This document shows, one piece after another, positions 24,801 through 33,227 of a stretch of DNA of 64,000 nt. The DNA comes from Acidobacteriota bacterium (lineage in GTDB: Bacteria; Acidobacteriota; Blastocatellia; Pyrinomonadales; Pyrinomonadaceae), in NCBI GenBank assembly GCA_023389035.1, contig JAEWFC010000015.1, positions 310,001-374,000 on the forward strand, given 5' to 3'. Both the position numbers and the translations under genes were made by a program. Under the pieces are notes generated by a model that was not told where the DNA came from, made no database searches, and saw only the letters and a list, made by a program, of their open reading frames with translations. The first letter of the stretch is position 1, and the number at the start of each line of letters is the position of its first letter.

Positions 24801-25573
24801 TCGTTGCGGTGATAGTAGAAAAGATTTCCGCGGAAATCGTTCGAACCTGCTTTGGTGATGAGCGAGATCTGTGCACCCGATGAACGGCCGCGGGTCGCGT
24901 CTGCGTTCGTCGTGGTAACACGAAACTCTTCGACCGAGTCAGGCGTCACGCGGATGACCGGCGAGAACGCCGTGCCTTCCTGCTGGTTGTTAACGTCGAT
25001 ACCGTCGAGCGTGATGTTCGCCTGGTCGGTACGTCCGCCGGCAACAGCGCCGCCCGGAGTAACAGCGGCCTGCAGGCTCAAAAGGTTCGTTACGTTACGG
25101 CCTTCGAGCGGCAGCTGCGAGATCTGCTGTGAAACAAAGTTGTTTCCCAAGCTGGCGTCGCTCACGTTCTTGATACTTTCCACGCCGCCGGTGGTCACCG
25201 TGACGCTTACCGACACGTCACCGACCTCAAGCTGGACGGGAATGCTCGTGGTGCGGTCGACGAGTGCGTCGAACGCCGTGGTCACGGCTTTCTTGAATCC
25301 CTCTGCTTCAACCTCGATGGTGTATGAACCGGGTTGAAGAGCGGTGAATGTATAAGATCCATTGCTGTCGGTGACGACGTTTCGGCGTGTGCCCTGCGTC
25401 GCACTGACGAGTGTCACAGTTGCGCCGACGACAGCCTGCCCTTGGGCATCTGTCACGGTTCCCGTGACACCGGACGTTCCGGCCTGGCCTAACGCACTCG
25501 CGGCGAACAACGTGATCGCCAGCAGAGTTGTCATCCAGACAGCAACGCCGTTTTTGATATTGCTAAAACTCAT
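21872..25573 (-). CDS. Oar-like TonB-dependent receptor with CarboxypepD-reg domain
   Basis: 1233 residues, much larger than a siderophore receptor. A signal peptide (VWMTTLLAITLFAASALGQ) precedes a carboxypeptidase-regulatory-like domain (TGTVTDAQGQAVVGATVTL to about residue 110), then a plug with SQLPLEGRNVTNLLSLQAAV and ANITLDGIDVNNQQEG, then a long barrel ending in ARVMQFALRYDF with the terminal Phe of outer-membrane proteins. This is the Oar/TonB-dependent carboxypeptidase-regulatory group that is greatly expanded in Acidobacteriota; the Myxococcus Oar protein is the named relative. Import of large glycans or peptides is usual for the group but not shown here. AGGAGGAGC precedes the ATG. 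Confidence 0.92.
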   Translation of the reverse strand: MSFSNIKNGVAVWMTTLLAITLFAASALGQAGTSGVTGTVTDAQGQAVVGATVTLVSATQGTRRNVVTDSNGSYTFTALQPGSYTIEVEAEGFKKAVTTAFDALVDRTTSIPVQLEVGDVSVSVTVTTGGVESIKNVSDASLGNNFVSQQISQLPLEGRNVTNLLSLQAAVTPGGAVAGGRTDQANITLDGIDVNNQQEGTAFSPVIRVTPDSVEEFRVTTTNADATRGRSSGAQISLITKAGSNDFRGNLFYYHRNDYFNANDWYNNATGTPREALKRHLFGGSLGGPIVKDKLFFFYNYEGMRESKSVGVTSLVPLATLGQGIMQVYDSSGVLRQINTSQINGMVDPNGVPVVDVNPNVVQLFAAAAARYPANSTLVGDGINTGGYRWNAPLPVKQSLHTARFDYSPLASQRHQLTGFMNYQQDLFGQASAFPDTPPTDQWSHPMRIGGSHTWLITNSLTNKFTYGMTRLAFSNQGDSAENAITFRDIFSPVNFSRTFSRVNPTHNFANDMTWTTGDHTLMFGTNLRFVRNKRVNWGAAYDAAVTNYGFYPGSGVSVTNIVDRYLTDTYGTTTGAAWIRSAQSSLSALVGRLNQYTARFNFDANGNPVANQPTIREFATNEYDFYVQDSWRIIPSLTVTLGLRYGYSEPVWETQGLEAAPNVALNEYFSRRVAAAANGQNYDVPLLIDLSGKVNNKPPMYQADKDNFQPRISFAWSPNFQGGLGAFIFGKNRAGVLRGGYSITNDYYGQQLAVSFDAANTLGFLSNYTTPANTFNLTTNPAPAWDGTGMNIQGFPLVTPPAQLVFPLQQPQDLGMRIEASIDRGIEAPIHYSTNLTFGRELPSKLYFEASYINRRARNLLARRDVMSPNNLRDPISGQTYYEAATAIAQHLYAGGTVGTAPVQPFFENMFPHLASPTTPATRLYLAQVGQSTDFTWPQYLFDANSPMPLFYQSQYGALDSFGSISKSDYHGGAFTVRQRLSNFTWDLNYTFSHSMDDTSGVQTSAAYGAAFILNPIRQEDNYASSDFDMRHIVNFNGLWQIPLGRGRQFLSDTNRFVDAVLGGWQLASIFRYNSGQPIGTNAKIFDNSGWVTNWNLKSAMVQTRPITMGVYYNGEDGLPTMFADPDEAYRSFRSPYPGETGDRNQIRYPAFWTLDLGLQKSFTMPWYENHRVSLRWDVFNVTNTPIFAGNSNTAMGFRPQRSNQTAPVGFGQFTGTRGSARVMQFALRYDF

Positions 25574-25789
25574 AGCTCCTCCTAAGTTGGGGTTGGTGAA
25601 AAGTGCAATTTAAAGTGCCTTCGGCCATAGTTCCACGCATTTTTCGTTCCAATACGTAGAACGCCGAAAAACGGCTAAAAATCGCAGCATTACATTCGGA
25701 GCCTTGCTACCGGAAGCGGCTTAAGGCATCAAAATTTGGATAAAATTCAAATTTTTGTGGAATCCGATGATCGTGAATTATAGAACAGA

Positions 25790-26698
25790 TCAGGTGTTTA
25801 ACCAAGTATACACAGCTTTTGCGGCGGTCGCTCCCATCCCGGCCGCGGTCGCGATCGTCGGGCTGACAGGGTTCGCCACATCGCCGGCGGCATAAATTCC
25901 CGGGACCGACGTTCGGCATTCCCGGTCCACGTCGATGTAGCCCGCCTGATCCATTCGCAAAAACCCCGAAAACGGTTCGCTGTTCGGCACGACGCCGATG
26001 CGGATCAGAGCGAGGTCGGCGGGAATGTCCGACGCCTCATCCGCAGAGGTTCGGACCGTCACTGACTCAAGCCGGCTATTGCCGTTAAAGCTTTCGACGG
26101 TGGAGGCGAAGCGCAGTTTGATGTTGGAACTCTTGGAGATACGTTCGACGAACTCTGGACGAGCGGAAAGGCTGTCGCGGCGATGAACGACGGCTACGCT
26201 TTCAGCGAACTCGCCTAGGATCAACGCATTCTCGGCCGCAGCATCGCCGCCGCCGACGACGACCACGCGTTTGCCCGCGGCTGCTGACGGGTCACGAGCT
26301 CCTGAATCGATGATCCCGCGGCCTGCGAATTCGTTTTCGCCTGGCACGCCTAGTGCCCTTCGGCGAACGCCGGTCGCGATTATCACCGCACGGGGCCGAA
26401 TGACTTTTCCGTCCGCGAGCGTCAGCGAGATCGGGTCCAGACCGAATGAGCTCAACTGCCTCCCATGCTCGATCGGAAAACGATCTTTCACCGCGAACCG
26501 TTCTGCGAGTTCGGATCCTGAGACGCTTTCAAATCCCGGATAATTTGAGACCGGGTTGTGTATCCGATGGAGTTGGCCGCCCGCACGATCAGCGCTTTCG
26601 AGGACGATGGTCTCGAGCCCGAGGTCCGTGCACCAGATGGCCGCGGAAAGGCCGGCAGGCCCTGCACCGATGATCGCGACGTCTGTTTTTTCTTTCAT
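25790..26698 (-). CDS. Thioredoxin reductase-like flavoprotein without redox CxxC
   Basis: 302 residues. The FAD motif AIIGAGPAGLSAAIW, the GGQLHRI/NPVSNYPGF loop and the NAD(P)H motif VVVVGGGDAAAENALIL match thioredoxin reductase, and IYAAGDVANP the C-terminal FAD motif. In TrxR the disulfide (CATCDG) lies just before the NAD(P)H motif; here that place reads IIDSGARDPSAAAGK, without cysteine. It may therefore be a ferredoxin-NADP reductase-like or bacillithiol-disulfide-reductase-like enzyme, or reduce a small molecule. It faces the sigma-54 driven chemosensory operon across 273 bp. Confidence 0.85.
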   Translation of the reverse strand: MKEKTDVAIIGAGPAGLSAAIWCTDLGLETIVLESADRAGGQLHRIHNPVSNYPGFESVSGSELAERFAVKDRFPIEHGRQLSSFGLDPISLTLADGKVIRPRAVIIATGVRRRALGVPGENEFAGRGIIDSGARDPSAAAGKRVVVVGGGDAAAENALILGEFAESVAVVHRRDSLSARPEFVERISKSSNIKLRFASTVESFNGNSRLESVTVRTSADEASDIPADLALIRIGVVPNSEPFSGFLRMDQAGYIDVDRECRTSVPGIYAAGDVANPVSPTIATAAGMGATAAKAVYTWLNT

Positions 26699-26871
26699 CA
26701 GTTCAGGCCCGTTTCGGGCAATTTGAATCAGTATTTGTCAGTAAGACAGTGCCGTTATTTGTCACTTTGACCGATTTTTCGCTGCTCCGGATTTCGCTCA
26801 TTCTGCCTCGCAAACGCTTTCGATACCGAAATTTGAAGGCATTGGCATCCGGATGCGGTTGAGCTTTTGGC

Positions 26872-26887
26872 TGGCACCGCAGTTGCA
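26872..26887 (+). promoter_or_regulatory. Sigma-54 (RpoN) promoter of chemosensory operon
   Basis: CTGGCACCGCAGTTGCA at 26871-26887 has the -24 GG of TGGCAC and the -12 GC of TTGCA with the required 5-bp spacing between blocks; 10 of the 11 most conserved positions match. It is on the strand of the operon starting at 26972, with an expected start site near 26897, leaving a 75-nt leader. An enhancer-binding regulator would be needed; none is encoded in this window. Confidence 0.75.
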
Positions 26888-26971
26888 TAATTTGCGGGAG
26901 TTTCGGTGGACGTATTGTGTTCACTCGCTCGGAATCCCGCCAAACCCGCCACGTCTCAAGAACATTGAAAT

Positions 26972-29599
26972 ATGAAAATCGAAGTTGAAAACACCCCGCC
27001 GACCATCTCCATTGGAAACGCTGTTGTTGCTCCTATCGACAACCGAAGCTCAGAGACCGCAAGCTACCTGAGCTACGGGATCCGTGCCGCACAGGCCGGA
27101 AACCGTGCCGAAGCCAGGACCGCACTTTTCAAAGTAACCGAGAATGATCCGCAGAACGAAGCCGCATGGCTCTGGCTCGCGTCGATCAGCGAGTACCCCG
27201 AAGAGCTTCTGGTTTTCCTAAACAATGTACTAGAGATCAATCCCGAAAACGAGCGGGCGAAAGAATGGAAGACCGCTACGAATTCACTGCTCGCCAAGAC
27301 CTTCGTCCAGCGCGGCGTCGATGCCGCAGAGGACGGACGGCCCGATTTTGCTGTCGACTGTTTTAACCGGGCGCTTGAGTACGACCAGGAAAATATCAAC
27401 GCCTGGCTGTGGATGGCGTCACTTGCGGAGACGAACGAAGGCAAGCTGAACTATCTGGAAATGGCCCTCAAGGTCGATCCCGAGAATGAACCTGCGTTAA
27501 GGGCTCTGGCAAATGCAAGGCGTTCGGTCACGGCCGGGCATCTGGCAGCAGCCAAGACCGCCGCACTCAGCGGACATAAGGCTGACGCAATGGAACTGCT
27601 GCAAGCGGTCATCGATGAAGATCCGAAATCGGTCGATGCGTGGATGCTGAAGGCTCACTTCGCCGACGGTTTCGACGAGAAGATCGCGGCATTCAGCAAG
27701 GTGCTCGATATCGACCCGAATCACGCCGCCGCACGATACGGACTAGATTCCCTCCGTTCACTGATGGGTGAGCTGGCGGTCGAGATCCCGGCAGTGGAGC
27801 CTGTCACGGCGGACCGCGACGACGACCCGTTCGCTTATGAAGCCGTTGTCGAAGCCGTGCCGCAACAGGAAGCGGTCGAGGCTGAGGAAAGCGCTCACGA
27901 AGTCCCGACCGAATTTGCTGAGGACAAAGAAGACGAGACTGCTCAGGAGTTCGCTGCCGTCGAAGACGAAAGCCTGCCCGAGGTCATTGAGTACGAGATC
28001 GAACCGCCCGTCGACCTTTACAATCCCGAACAGCCGCCAATGGAAGTTCCGGTGATGGATGAAGTGGCTGAGGTCACGTTCGAAGCCTCCGAGGTTGAGG
28101 CCGAGCCGGAAATGGTTGAGGCCGCATTTGAAGCTTCCAAGATCGAGGCTGAGCCGGAAATGGCAGAGGCCGCATTTGAAGCTGCTGAAGAGACGGCTGA
28201 GGTCACATTTGAAGCTGCCGCGATCGAAGCTAAGCCCAAGATGGAAACTATCGAACACCTGGGTTACACCAACGGCCACGATCACGTTCACTTCGACCAC
28301 GCCGATGAGACGATCACGATGGCTTCGCCGGATAGCTTTGCACATTCAGAAGAGCCGGCCGTTGACCAAGAAGTAATTGAAGCAGCACCCGAATTTTCTA
28401 GTCTGGACGAAGTTCCGGCTGCTCCGGAATTTTCGAGTCTGGACGAAGTTCCGACTGTTTCGGACGAGCCTTCGCAAGACGTTACCGAAGAATTTTCAGT
28501 ACAAGACCTCGCCGCCCACGACATTCAGGAGATATCGGTAGAGCTGCCCTCCGATGAGCCGTCGATACACGAGACGGTCGCAGCCGATATTCACGAGACG
28601 CAGGCCGATATGCCGGCGTCGTATAACGGCGTAGTTTCAGAACAGATCTTGATCAAGGCGTCACCAAGCGAAGAGCCCGTCGCAAACGATCCTTTCGAGA
28701 CCGTTGCCGAGTTTTCGATACCGATGCCTTCGCAGCAGATACCCGAACCGGTAGAAAAGGCGAATCCTTTCGCAACGAAATTCGACCCGGTTTTTGTTCG
28801 CAAAGCTGTTCCGGTGTCAGACCTGCCCGTGACCTGCTCATTCTGCAAAGCTACGAGCGATTCCGCTTCAATACAGTGCGGTACCTGCATGGCAGTGCTG
28901 ACGCTCGCCGATCTGGACACGATCCTGAACAACGAAAAGGCCGATCGCGTCGCGATCCGCCACGCCGTCGAAAGGATGGAAAGCGAACGTGTCGCGATGA
29001 ACTACGGTGAGATAGAGCTTACGATGCTCGGAATCGGCCATTTGAATCTCGGCAACCTGCAGCACGGCTACAACTATCTTTACGAAGCTGCACGCATCAA
29101 CCCCGACAACATCGTTCTCTCTTCGCAGGTCAATGCCCTGCTGATAAGGCTGGATGACGTTCGCAAGCACGACGAGACCGCGGAATCCATGACCCGCGGA
29201 AAGACGATCCTGGTCGTTGATGACAGTGCGACGGTCAGAAAGCTGATCGCCGGAAAGCTCGAAAAATGCGGACATACTGTCTTTTGTTCACCTGACGGCG
29301 TTGATGCGATGGCTGCACTGGAGGATGTCGCTCCCGATCTGATCCTGCTGGATATCAATATGCCGCGGATGGACGGCTACCAGACGTGCAAAGCCATCCG
29401 CAGCAAGGACGAGACGAAGAACATCCCGATCGTAATGATCTCAGGCAAGGACGGATTTTTCGACAAGGTCCGCGGCCGCATGGCAGGAACGACCGGCTAC
29501 ATCACTAAGCCGTTCGGGCCGGAGACACTGATGAAGACGGTCGAGACGTATCTCTCATCAAACGGTGAACCGCAGCATCCTGAAGTAATAAGCGAATGA
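26972..29599 (+). CDS. TPR / acidic linker / zinc-ribbon / PilG-like receiver fusion
   Basis: 875 residues. Residues about 25-260 are TPR repeats (AARARTALFKV-like helices, YDQENINAWLWMASLAE). About 265-600 is an acidic low-complexity linker with internal repeats: EVEAEPEMVEAAFEASKIEA type units, and PEFSSLDEVP twice. A four-Cys zinc ribbon follows (C622, C625, C636, C639). Helical repeats lead to a receiver at about 745-866 with phospho-Asp D794 (ILLDINMPRMDGYQTC) and ISGKDGFFDKVRGRMAGTTGYITKPF, very like PilG. No signal peptide; cytoplasmic. As the first gene under the sigma-54 promoter it looks like the output regulator plus scaffold of the chemosensory system. Its end overlaps the CheW gene by 4 bp. 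Confidence 0.88.
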   Translation: MKIEVENTPPTISIGNAVVAPIDNRSSETASYLSYGIRAAQAGNRAEARTALFKVTENDPQNEAAWLWLASISEYPEELLVFLNNVLEINPENERAKEWKTATNSLLAKTFVQRGVDAAEDGRPDFAVDCFNRALEYDQENINAWLWMASLAETNEGKLNYLEMALKVDPENEPALRALANARRSVTAGHLAAAKTAALSGHKADAMELLQAVIDEDPKSVDAWMLKAHFADGFDEKIAAFSKVLDIDPNHAAARYGLDSLRSLMGELAVEIPAVEPVTADRDDDPFAYEAVVEAVPQQEAVEAEESAHEVPTEFAEDKEDETAQEFAAVEDESLPEVIEYEIEPPVDLYNPEQPPMEVPVMDEVAEVTFEASEVEAEPEMVEAAFEASKIEAEPEMAEAAFEAAEETAEVTFEAAAIEAKPKMETIEHLGYTNGHDHVHFDHADETITMASPDSFAHSEEPAVDQEVIEAAPEFSSLDEVPAAPEFSSLDEVPTVSDEPSQDVTEEFSVQDLAAHDIQEISVELPSDEPSIHETVAADIHETQADMPASYNGVVSEQILIKASPSEEPVANDPFETVAEFSIPMPSQQIPEPVEKANPFATKFDPVFVRKAVPVSDLPVTCSFCKATSDSASIQCGTCMAVLTLADLDTILNNEKADRVAIRHAVERMESERVAMNYGEIELTMLGIGHLNLGNLQHGYNYLYEAARINPDNIVLSSQVNALLIRLDDVRKHDETAESMTRGKTILVVDDSATVRKLIAGKLEKCGHTVFCSPDGVDAMAALEDVAPDLILLDINMPRMDGYQTCKAIRSKDETKNIPIVMISGKDGFFDKVRGRMAGTTGYITKPFGPETLMKTVETYLSSNGEPQHPEVISE

Positions 29600-30105
29600 C
29601 GAGCGAACAGCCTGCGATACACCCATCGCATTCACAGTTTCATCCGGTACAAAATGGAGATCAGGAGTTCGGCGCGTCCGAGCACCTGGTCTCGTTCATA
29701 CTGGGCGGTGAGACATTCCATATACCGGCCTCCCGAATATCTGAGATCACCCATCCGCTGCAGGTAACACCGGTGCCGAATATGCCGGCAGAGATCCGCG
29801 GAATTTCCGCACACCGCGGCGAGATAATTGCCGTGCTCGAAAGCGGAAGCGTGACGAACGATCCGGGATACGAATCTCAAGCCTTTCGGCCGAAGTGGAT
29901 AATGCTCACCGCCGAACCGGGCTCTACCCACTACGCTTTGCCGGTCGACCGGCTGAACGAGATCGTCAGAAGGCCAGATGACCCGCGTATCTCGGGCCAA
30001 TATCAGCTGCAAGGTCAGAGTCCTGCTCTCACACGGCAGGAAGCGGATATAAGGCTGTTCGATCTCGACGCGGTACTTGACCGGATCGAGAGCTCGCTGA
30101 GTTAA
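29596..30105 (+). CDS. CheW-like coupling protein (PilI type)
   Basis: 169 residues; ATG overlaps the upstream TGA (ATGA). A roughly 30-residue disordered start leads into a CheW beta-barrel: LVSFILGGETFHIPASRISEI, PLQVTPVPNMPAEIRGISAHRGEIIAVLE and THYALPVDRLNEIVR. It should tie chemoreceptor to kinase. In Pil-Chp systems this place is held by PilI. The gene has no CheR or CheB neighbour. Confidence 0.88.
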   Translation: MTSEQPAIHPSHSQFHPVQNGDQEFGASEHLVSFILGGETFHIPASRISEITHPLQVTPVPNMPAEIRGISAHRGEIIAVLESGSVTNDPGYESQAFRPKWIMLTAEPGSTHYALPVDRLNEIVRRPDDPRISGQYQLQGQSPALTRQEADIRLFDLDAVLDRIESSLS

Positions 30106-30113
30106 ACCTCACA

Positions 30114-31691
30114 ATGACAAGAAATCCTACACGATCGATCCTCGGATCTCTCAAAGGCCGAATATGGTTCGCGGTGAGCGGGCTCGCGGTCGTTAACTGC
30201 GTGATCGGGGTCACGGTCTTTTTCTTATCTTCCTATGTGATCGCAGACCGAAATCTTTCGGCATTTCTGGCATTTCTCGTTGCGGGATTTGTGACCGTCG
30301 TGTTCGGAGGCTGGCTTTCCAATGACGTGCTCGATCCGCTGAACAAGGTAAATCTCGCAGCGAAAAGCCTTGAACGAAGCCCGACGGCTTCACTGCCGCG
30401 GACGACCGGTGCCCTTGAGACGGACGAGATACTGGACGGAATTCAGCGCTCGGCCGTGCAGATACAAGAAGTGATCGGGGCGATGGACGAGATCGCTGCG
30501 GGCCGTGTCCAAGCCGTACAAAACACACCGAAATCTTATGACAGGCTCGGTGTTTCGTTCCAAAATCTCGTGAACAAGGTCGCCGATTCGGTGAACGCCG
30601 CGAATACTCTTGCAGAAACGGAACGAGAGATCGCCACGCTCGCAGACCGACTTGTCAGGCTGCGAAACGGTGAGCTTGATATCGAGGTCGTAGCCGGGAA
30701 CGGTTCGTCGGTCCGCGGCATCGCAGAAACGATCAATTTTATCGCCGGCAATCTACGCCAGCTGACCGCACGCGTTCAGGAAACGTCGCAATTCACAAAC
30801 CATTCGGCACAGGCGGTCCGTGATCTGCTGCGGCAGGCGATCACAGAGGACGACGCTCGCGCTGCCCGTGCACGCGTCGCTCTGGGCGGCATCGGCGAGT
30901 TGCCGCAGCGGGTGAACGCTCAGCTTGCAAGCCTAGCCGCCGCGTTTGATTCGGTCAGCGAGCTTCCGGCATTGCTCGAATCCCAAAGGGCTTCAGCCGC
31001 AAGTCTAAAGACCGAGATCGAAACGCTCCGCGACAGGCTCGAATCGGTACATCGGCCCGCTTCCGGCTTGCGTGAAAAGGCGGCCGTCGTGCCTATGTCA
31101 GCACGGCTTGCGAACGAGATATCGAAACGAGTGGGGCTATTGGCGGTAAATTTGTCGGTCGTAAAGGGAAAGAATTCGAGCAGCGAGAGCGAGGCTGTCA
31201 TCGCCCGCGAAGCGGAAACCATCGCATCCCGTTCGGCAGAGCTAGCGAAGGAAGCCGGAGCCGCCGAACAGGGCATTGTCCGTGATCTAAGTTCGCTCGA
31301 CAACGCCGTCTCAGAGATCCGTGCGGAGGTCAATGCCCTGGGAAGCAAGGCGGCCGAGATGACTGCTGCCTTTGACGAGATCGACCGCGGACTGAGGTTT
31401 TTGTTCGAGTTCAAGCACAAGCTTCCGGAAACGTCCGAAAACAGTCTCGACGCCCAGATCCAGGCTCTCGAAAGCGACCTCGGATCTGTTTCGATCGCAC
31501 TAACGCCGGCGGAACAAGAGACCGCCAAGATCGCGACACTCGCCAGCGAGCTTCTGGACGCAGTATCGATGCTGCACAGCTCCGGAACGCAGCCGGCTTC
31601 AGCAGCCGCTGCCGCGGCCGGACACGAAACTTTCTCCCCATTGCTAAATATGCCCGATCAGCAGGCGGCCGACCGATCGATCGAGAATTAA
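30114..31691 (+). CDS. Two-TM, HAMP-bearing protein with decayed chemoreceptor hairpin
   Basis: 525 residues. Two hydrophobic segments at about 17-40 and 47-68 with nearly no periplasmic loop, then HAMP-like segments (one near 75-130; a second, LRNGELDIEVVAGNGSSVRG, near 180-220) and long alpha-helical coiled coil. At about residues 336-372 KRVGLLAVNLSVVKG and EAVIAREAETIASRS align over their length with the tip and following helix of the neighbouring intact receptor (DRTSLLALNASLQAA, FAVVAEEVERLAARS), but the Gly-rich turn and acidic residues that contact CheA/CheW are gone. I read it as a chemoreceptor-derived protein that can assemble in arrays or oligomerise but lacks the kinase-control tip. 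It lies directly before the intact receptor, 1 bp apart. Confidence 0.7.
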   Translation: MTRNPTRSILGSLKGRIWFAVSGLAVVNCVIGVTVFFLSSYVIADRNLSAFLAFLVAGFVTVVFGGWLSNDVLDPLNKVNLAAKSLERSPTASLPRTTGALETDEILDGIQRSAVQIQEVIGAMDEIAAGRVQAVQNTPKSYDRLGVSFQNLVNKVADSVNAANTLAETEREIATLADRLVRLRNGELDIEVVAGNGSSVRGIAETINFIAGNLRQLTARVQETSQFTNHSAQAVRDLLRQAITEDDARAARARVALGGIGELPQRVNAQLASLAAAFDSVSELPALLESQRASAASLKTEIETLRDRLESVHRPASGLREKAAVVPMSARLANEISKRVGLLAVNLSVVKGKNSSSESEAVIAREAETIASRSAELAKEAGAAEQGIVRDLSSLDNAVSEIRAEVNALGSKAAEMTAAFDEIDRGLRFLFEFKHKLPETSENSLDAQIQALESDLGSVSIALTPAEQETAKIATLASELLDAVSMLHSSGTQPASAAAAAAGHETFSPLLNMPDQQAADRSIEN

Positions 31692-31692
31692 A

Positions 31693-33204
31693 ATGCACAG
31701 CGCTGTTTGGAACATTGCTATAAAGATCTCATCCGCCGGTGCGGGCGTACTGTTGACCGTTTCGGCCGCGCTTGTGACGGCACAGTATCTCGGTTTCGAG
31801 GTCAGTTCAGGTGCTGTGACCGTATTGGTAATCACGGCCGCTCTTTTGGGAATCGCGGCTATCGCGGCGGCCAATCTTGCCGCGTCGATCGCACGAAGCG
31901 ACCTAGATGAGGCCGCGGCAGTTGCGCATCAGATCTCCGAAGGCGCGTATTTTGCCGAGGGCGACGATTCAGACCTGCATGATACCCTGCGAAAGATCTC
32001 GGATTACATGCGGGAAAAGGCTGAACTTGCCGAAAGGCTTTCCAGCGGCGACGCGTTCGCTCGTGTGGAGCTGCGGTCGGATGCCGATAAGTTTGGGCTC
32101 GCGTTTCAATCGATGATCGACCGGCTTCGGCCTGCGATCGAGACACTGCGTTCGCAGGCACAACTGCAGGATTCGGTGATGAAGCTTTTGTCCGAAGTGT
32201 CACAGGTAGCGGGCGGTGATCTTACCGTGCAGGCACAGGTGTCACCGGAGCTGACGGGCGAGATCGCGGTCGCATTTAATTCAATGACGCGAAACCTGCG
32301 GACGCTGATCCGGCAGGTGAAGACCGTGACCGTGCAGGTCGGCGGTTCGGCAACTGCCATCAACGAGACGACCGACCAGCTTGCACGTGGCAGTGCCGCT
32401 CAGGCGGGACAGATCTCTCGAACGACCGAATCGATCGCGGACATGGCGTTCCAGATACAAGAGGTTTCCGCGAATGCGACGGTCTCTGCGGACGTCGCTG
32501 CCGAATCGCTCTCAAGCGCACGCTACGGCCTGCGTGCCGCGAAAGACAACATCGACGCGATGGAAGCGATCCGCAAACAGGTTCAGGATACGGCCAAGCG
32601 TATCAAGAAACTCGGCGAACGTGCCCAGGAGATCGGGCAGATCACTGCGTTGATCGACGACCTCTCCGACCGCACGAGCCTGCTCGCATTGAACGCATCT
32701 CTGCAGGCCGCAGCGGCCGGAGACGCGGGCAATGGTTTCGCCGTTGTGGCGGAAGAGGTCGAGCGGCTTGCTGCCCGATCGACCAGCCTGACACAGCAGA
32801 TCGCTGCTCTTTCACAATCGATAAATACTGAGACCAAAGAAGTTGTGGGTTCAATGGAAGACACGATCAGAGAGGTGGTTGCGGGTTCGAAACTGGCCGA
32901 TCGTGCCGGCCGCTCGCTGGTCGAGATCGAGGACGTGTCGAACAAACTCGCGGAGCTTCTGCGGTCGATCTCGGATTCCGCTCGCTCGCAGGCAAAGGCC
33001 TCGGAGGATATTTCGAAAGCGATGAACGGCATTGCAGAGGTCACGCAGATCGTGCAGAGCGGTTCTACGAGGGCTGCCGAATCTGTCCGGCTTTTGGTCG
33101 ACCTTTCGAACGAGCTGCGGGCATCGGTCGCTCCATTCAAACTGCCCGCTGAACTCAATAACAGCCCGGTCCCACAGCGGGACAACGGCCTCTTCGTCAA
33201 TTAA
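31693..33204 (+). CDS. PilJ-like methyl-accepting chemotaxis protein
   Basis: 503 residues. Two TM segments (about 10-30 and 40-62) are joined by a short loop, so there is no periplasmic ligand domain. HAMP-like regions (near 65-110 and 175-225) lead to a signalling domain; the hairpin tip LALNASLQAAAAGDAGNGFAVVAEEVERLA (quoted here in parts: LALNASLQAAAAGD, AGNGFAVVAEEVERLA) at about 329-360 has the IQAAxAGDAG variant of PilJ instead of the usual IEAARAGE. This points to the type IV pilus class. It would signal through CheW to the CheA hybrid encoded next. Confidence 0.9.
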   Translation: MHSAVWNIAIKISSAGAGVLLTVSAALVTAQYLGFEVSSGAVTVLVITAALLGIAAIAAANLAASIARSDLDEAAAVAHQISEGAYFAEGDDSDLHDTLRKISDYMREKAELAERLSSGDAFARVELRSDADKFGLAFQSMIDRLRPAIETLRSQAQLQDSVMKLLSEVSQVAGGDLTVQAQVSPELTGEIAVAFNSMTRNLRTLIRQVKTVTVQVGGSATAINETTDQLARGSAAQAGQISRTTESIADMAFQIQEVSANATVSADVAAESLSSARYGLRAAKDNIDAMEAIRKQVQDTAKRIKKLGERAQEIGQITALIDDLSDRTSLLALNASLQAAAAGDAGNGFAVVAEEVERLAARSTSLTQQIAALSQSINTETKEVVGSMEDTIREVVAGSKLADRAGRSLVEIEDVSNKLAELLRSISDSARSQAKASEDISKAMNGIAEVTQIVQSGSTRAAESVRLLVDLSNELRASVAPFKLPAELNNSPVPQRDNGLFVN

Positions 33205-33227
33205 CCATCTCCCCGAAACTCAAAGCA

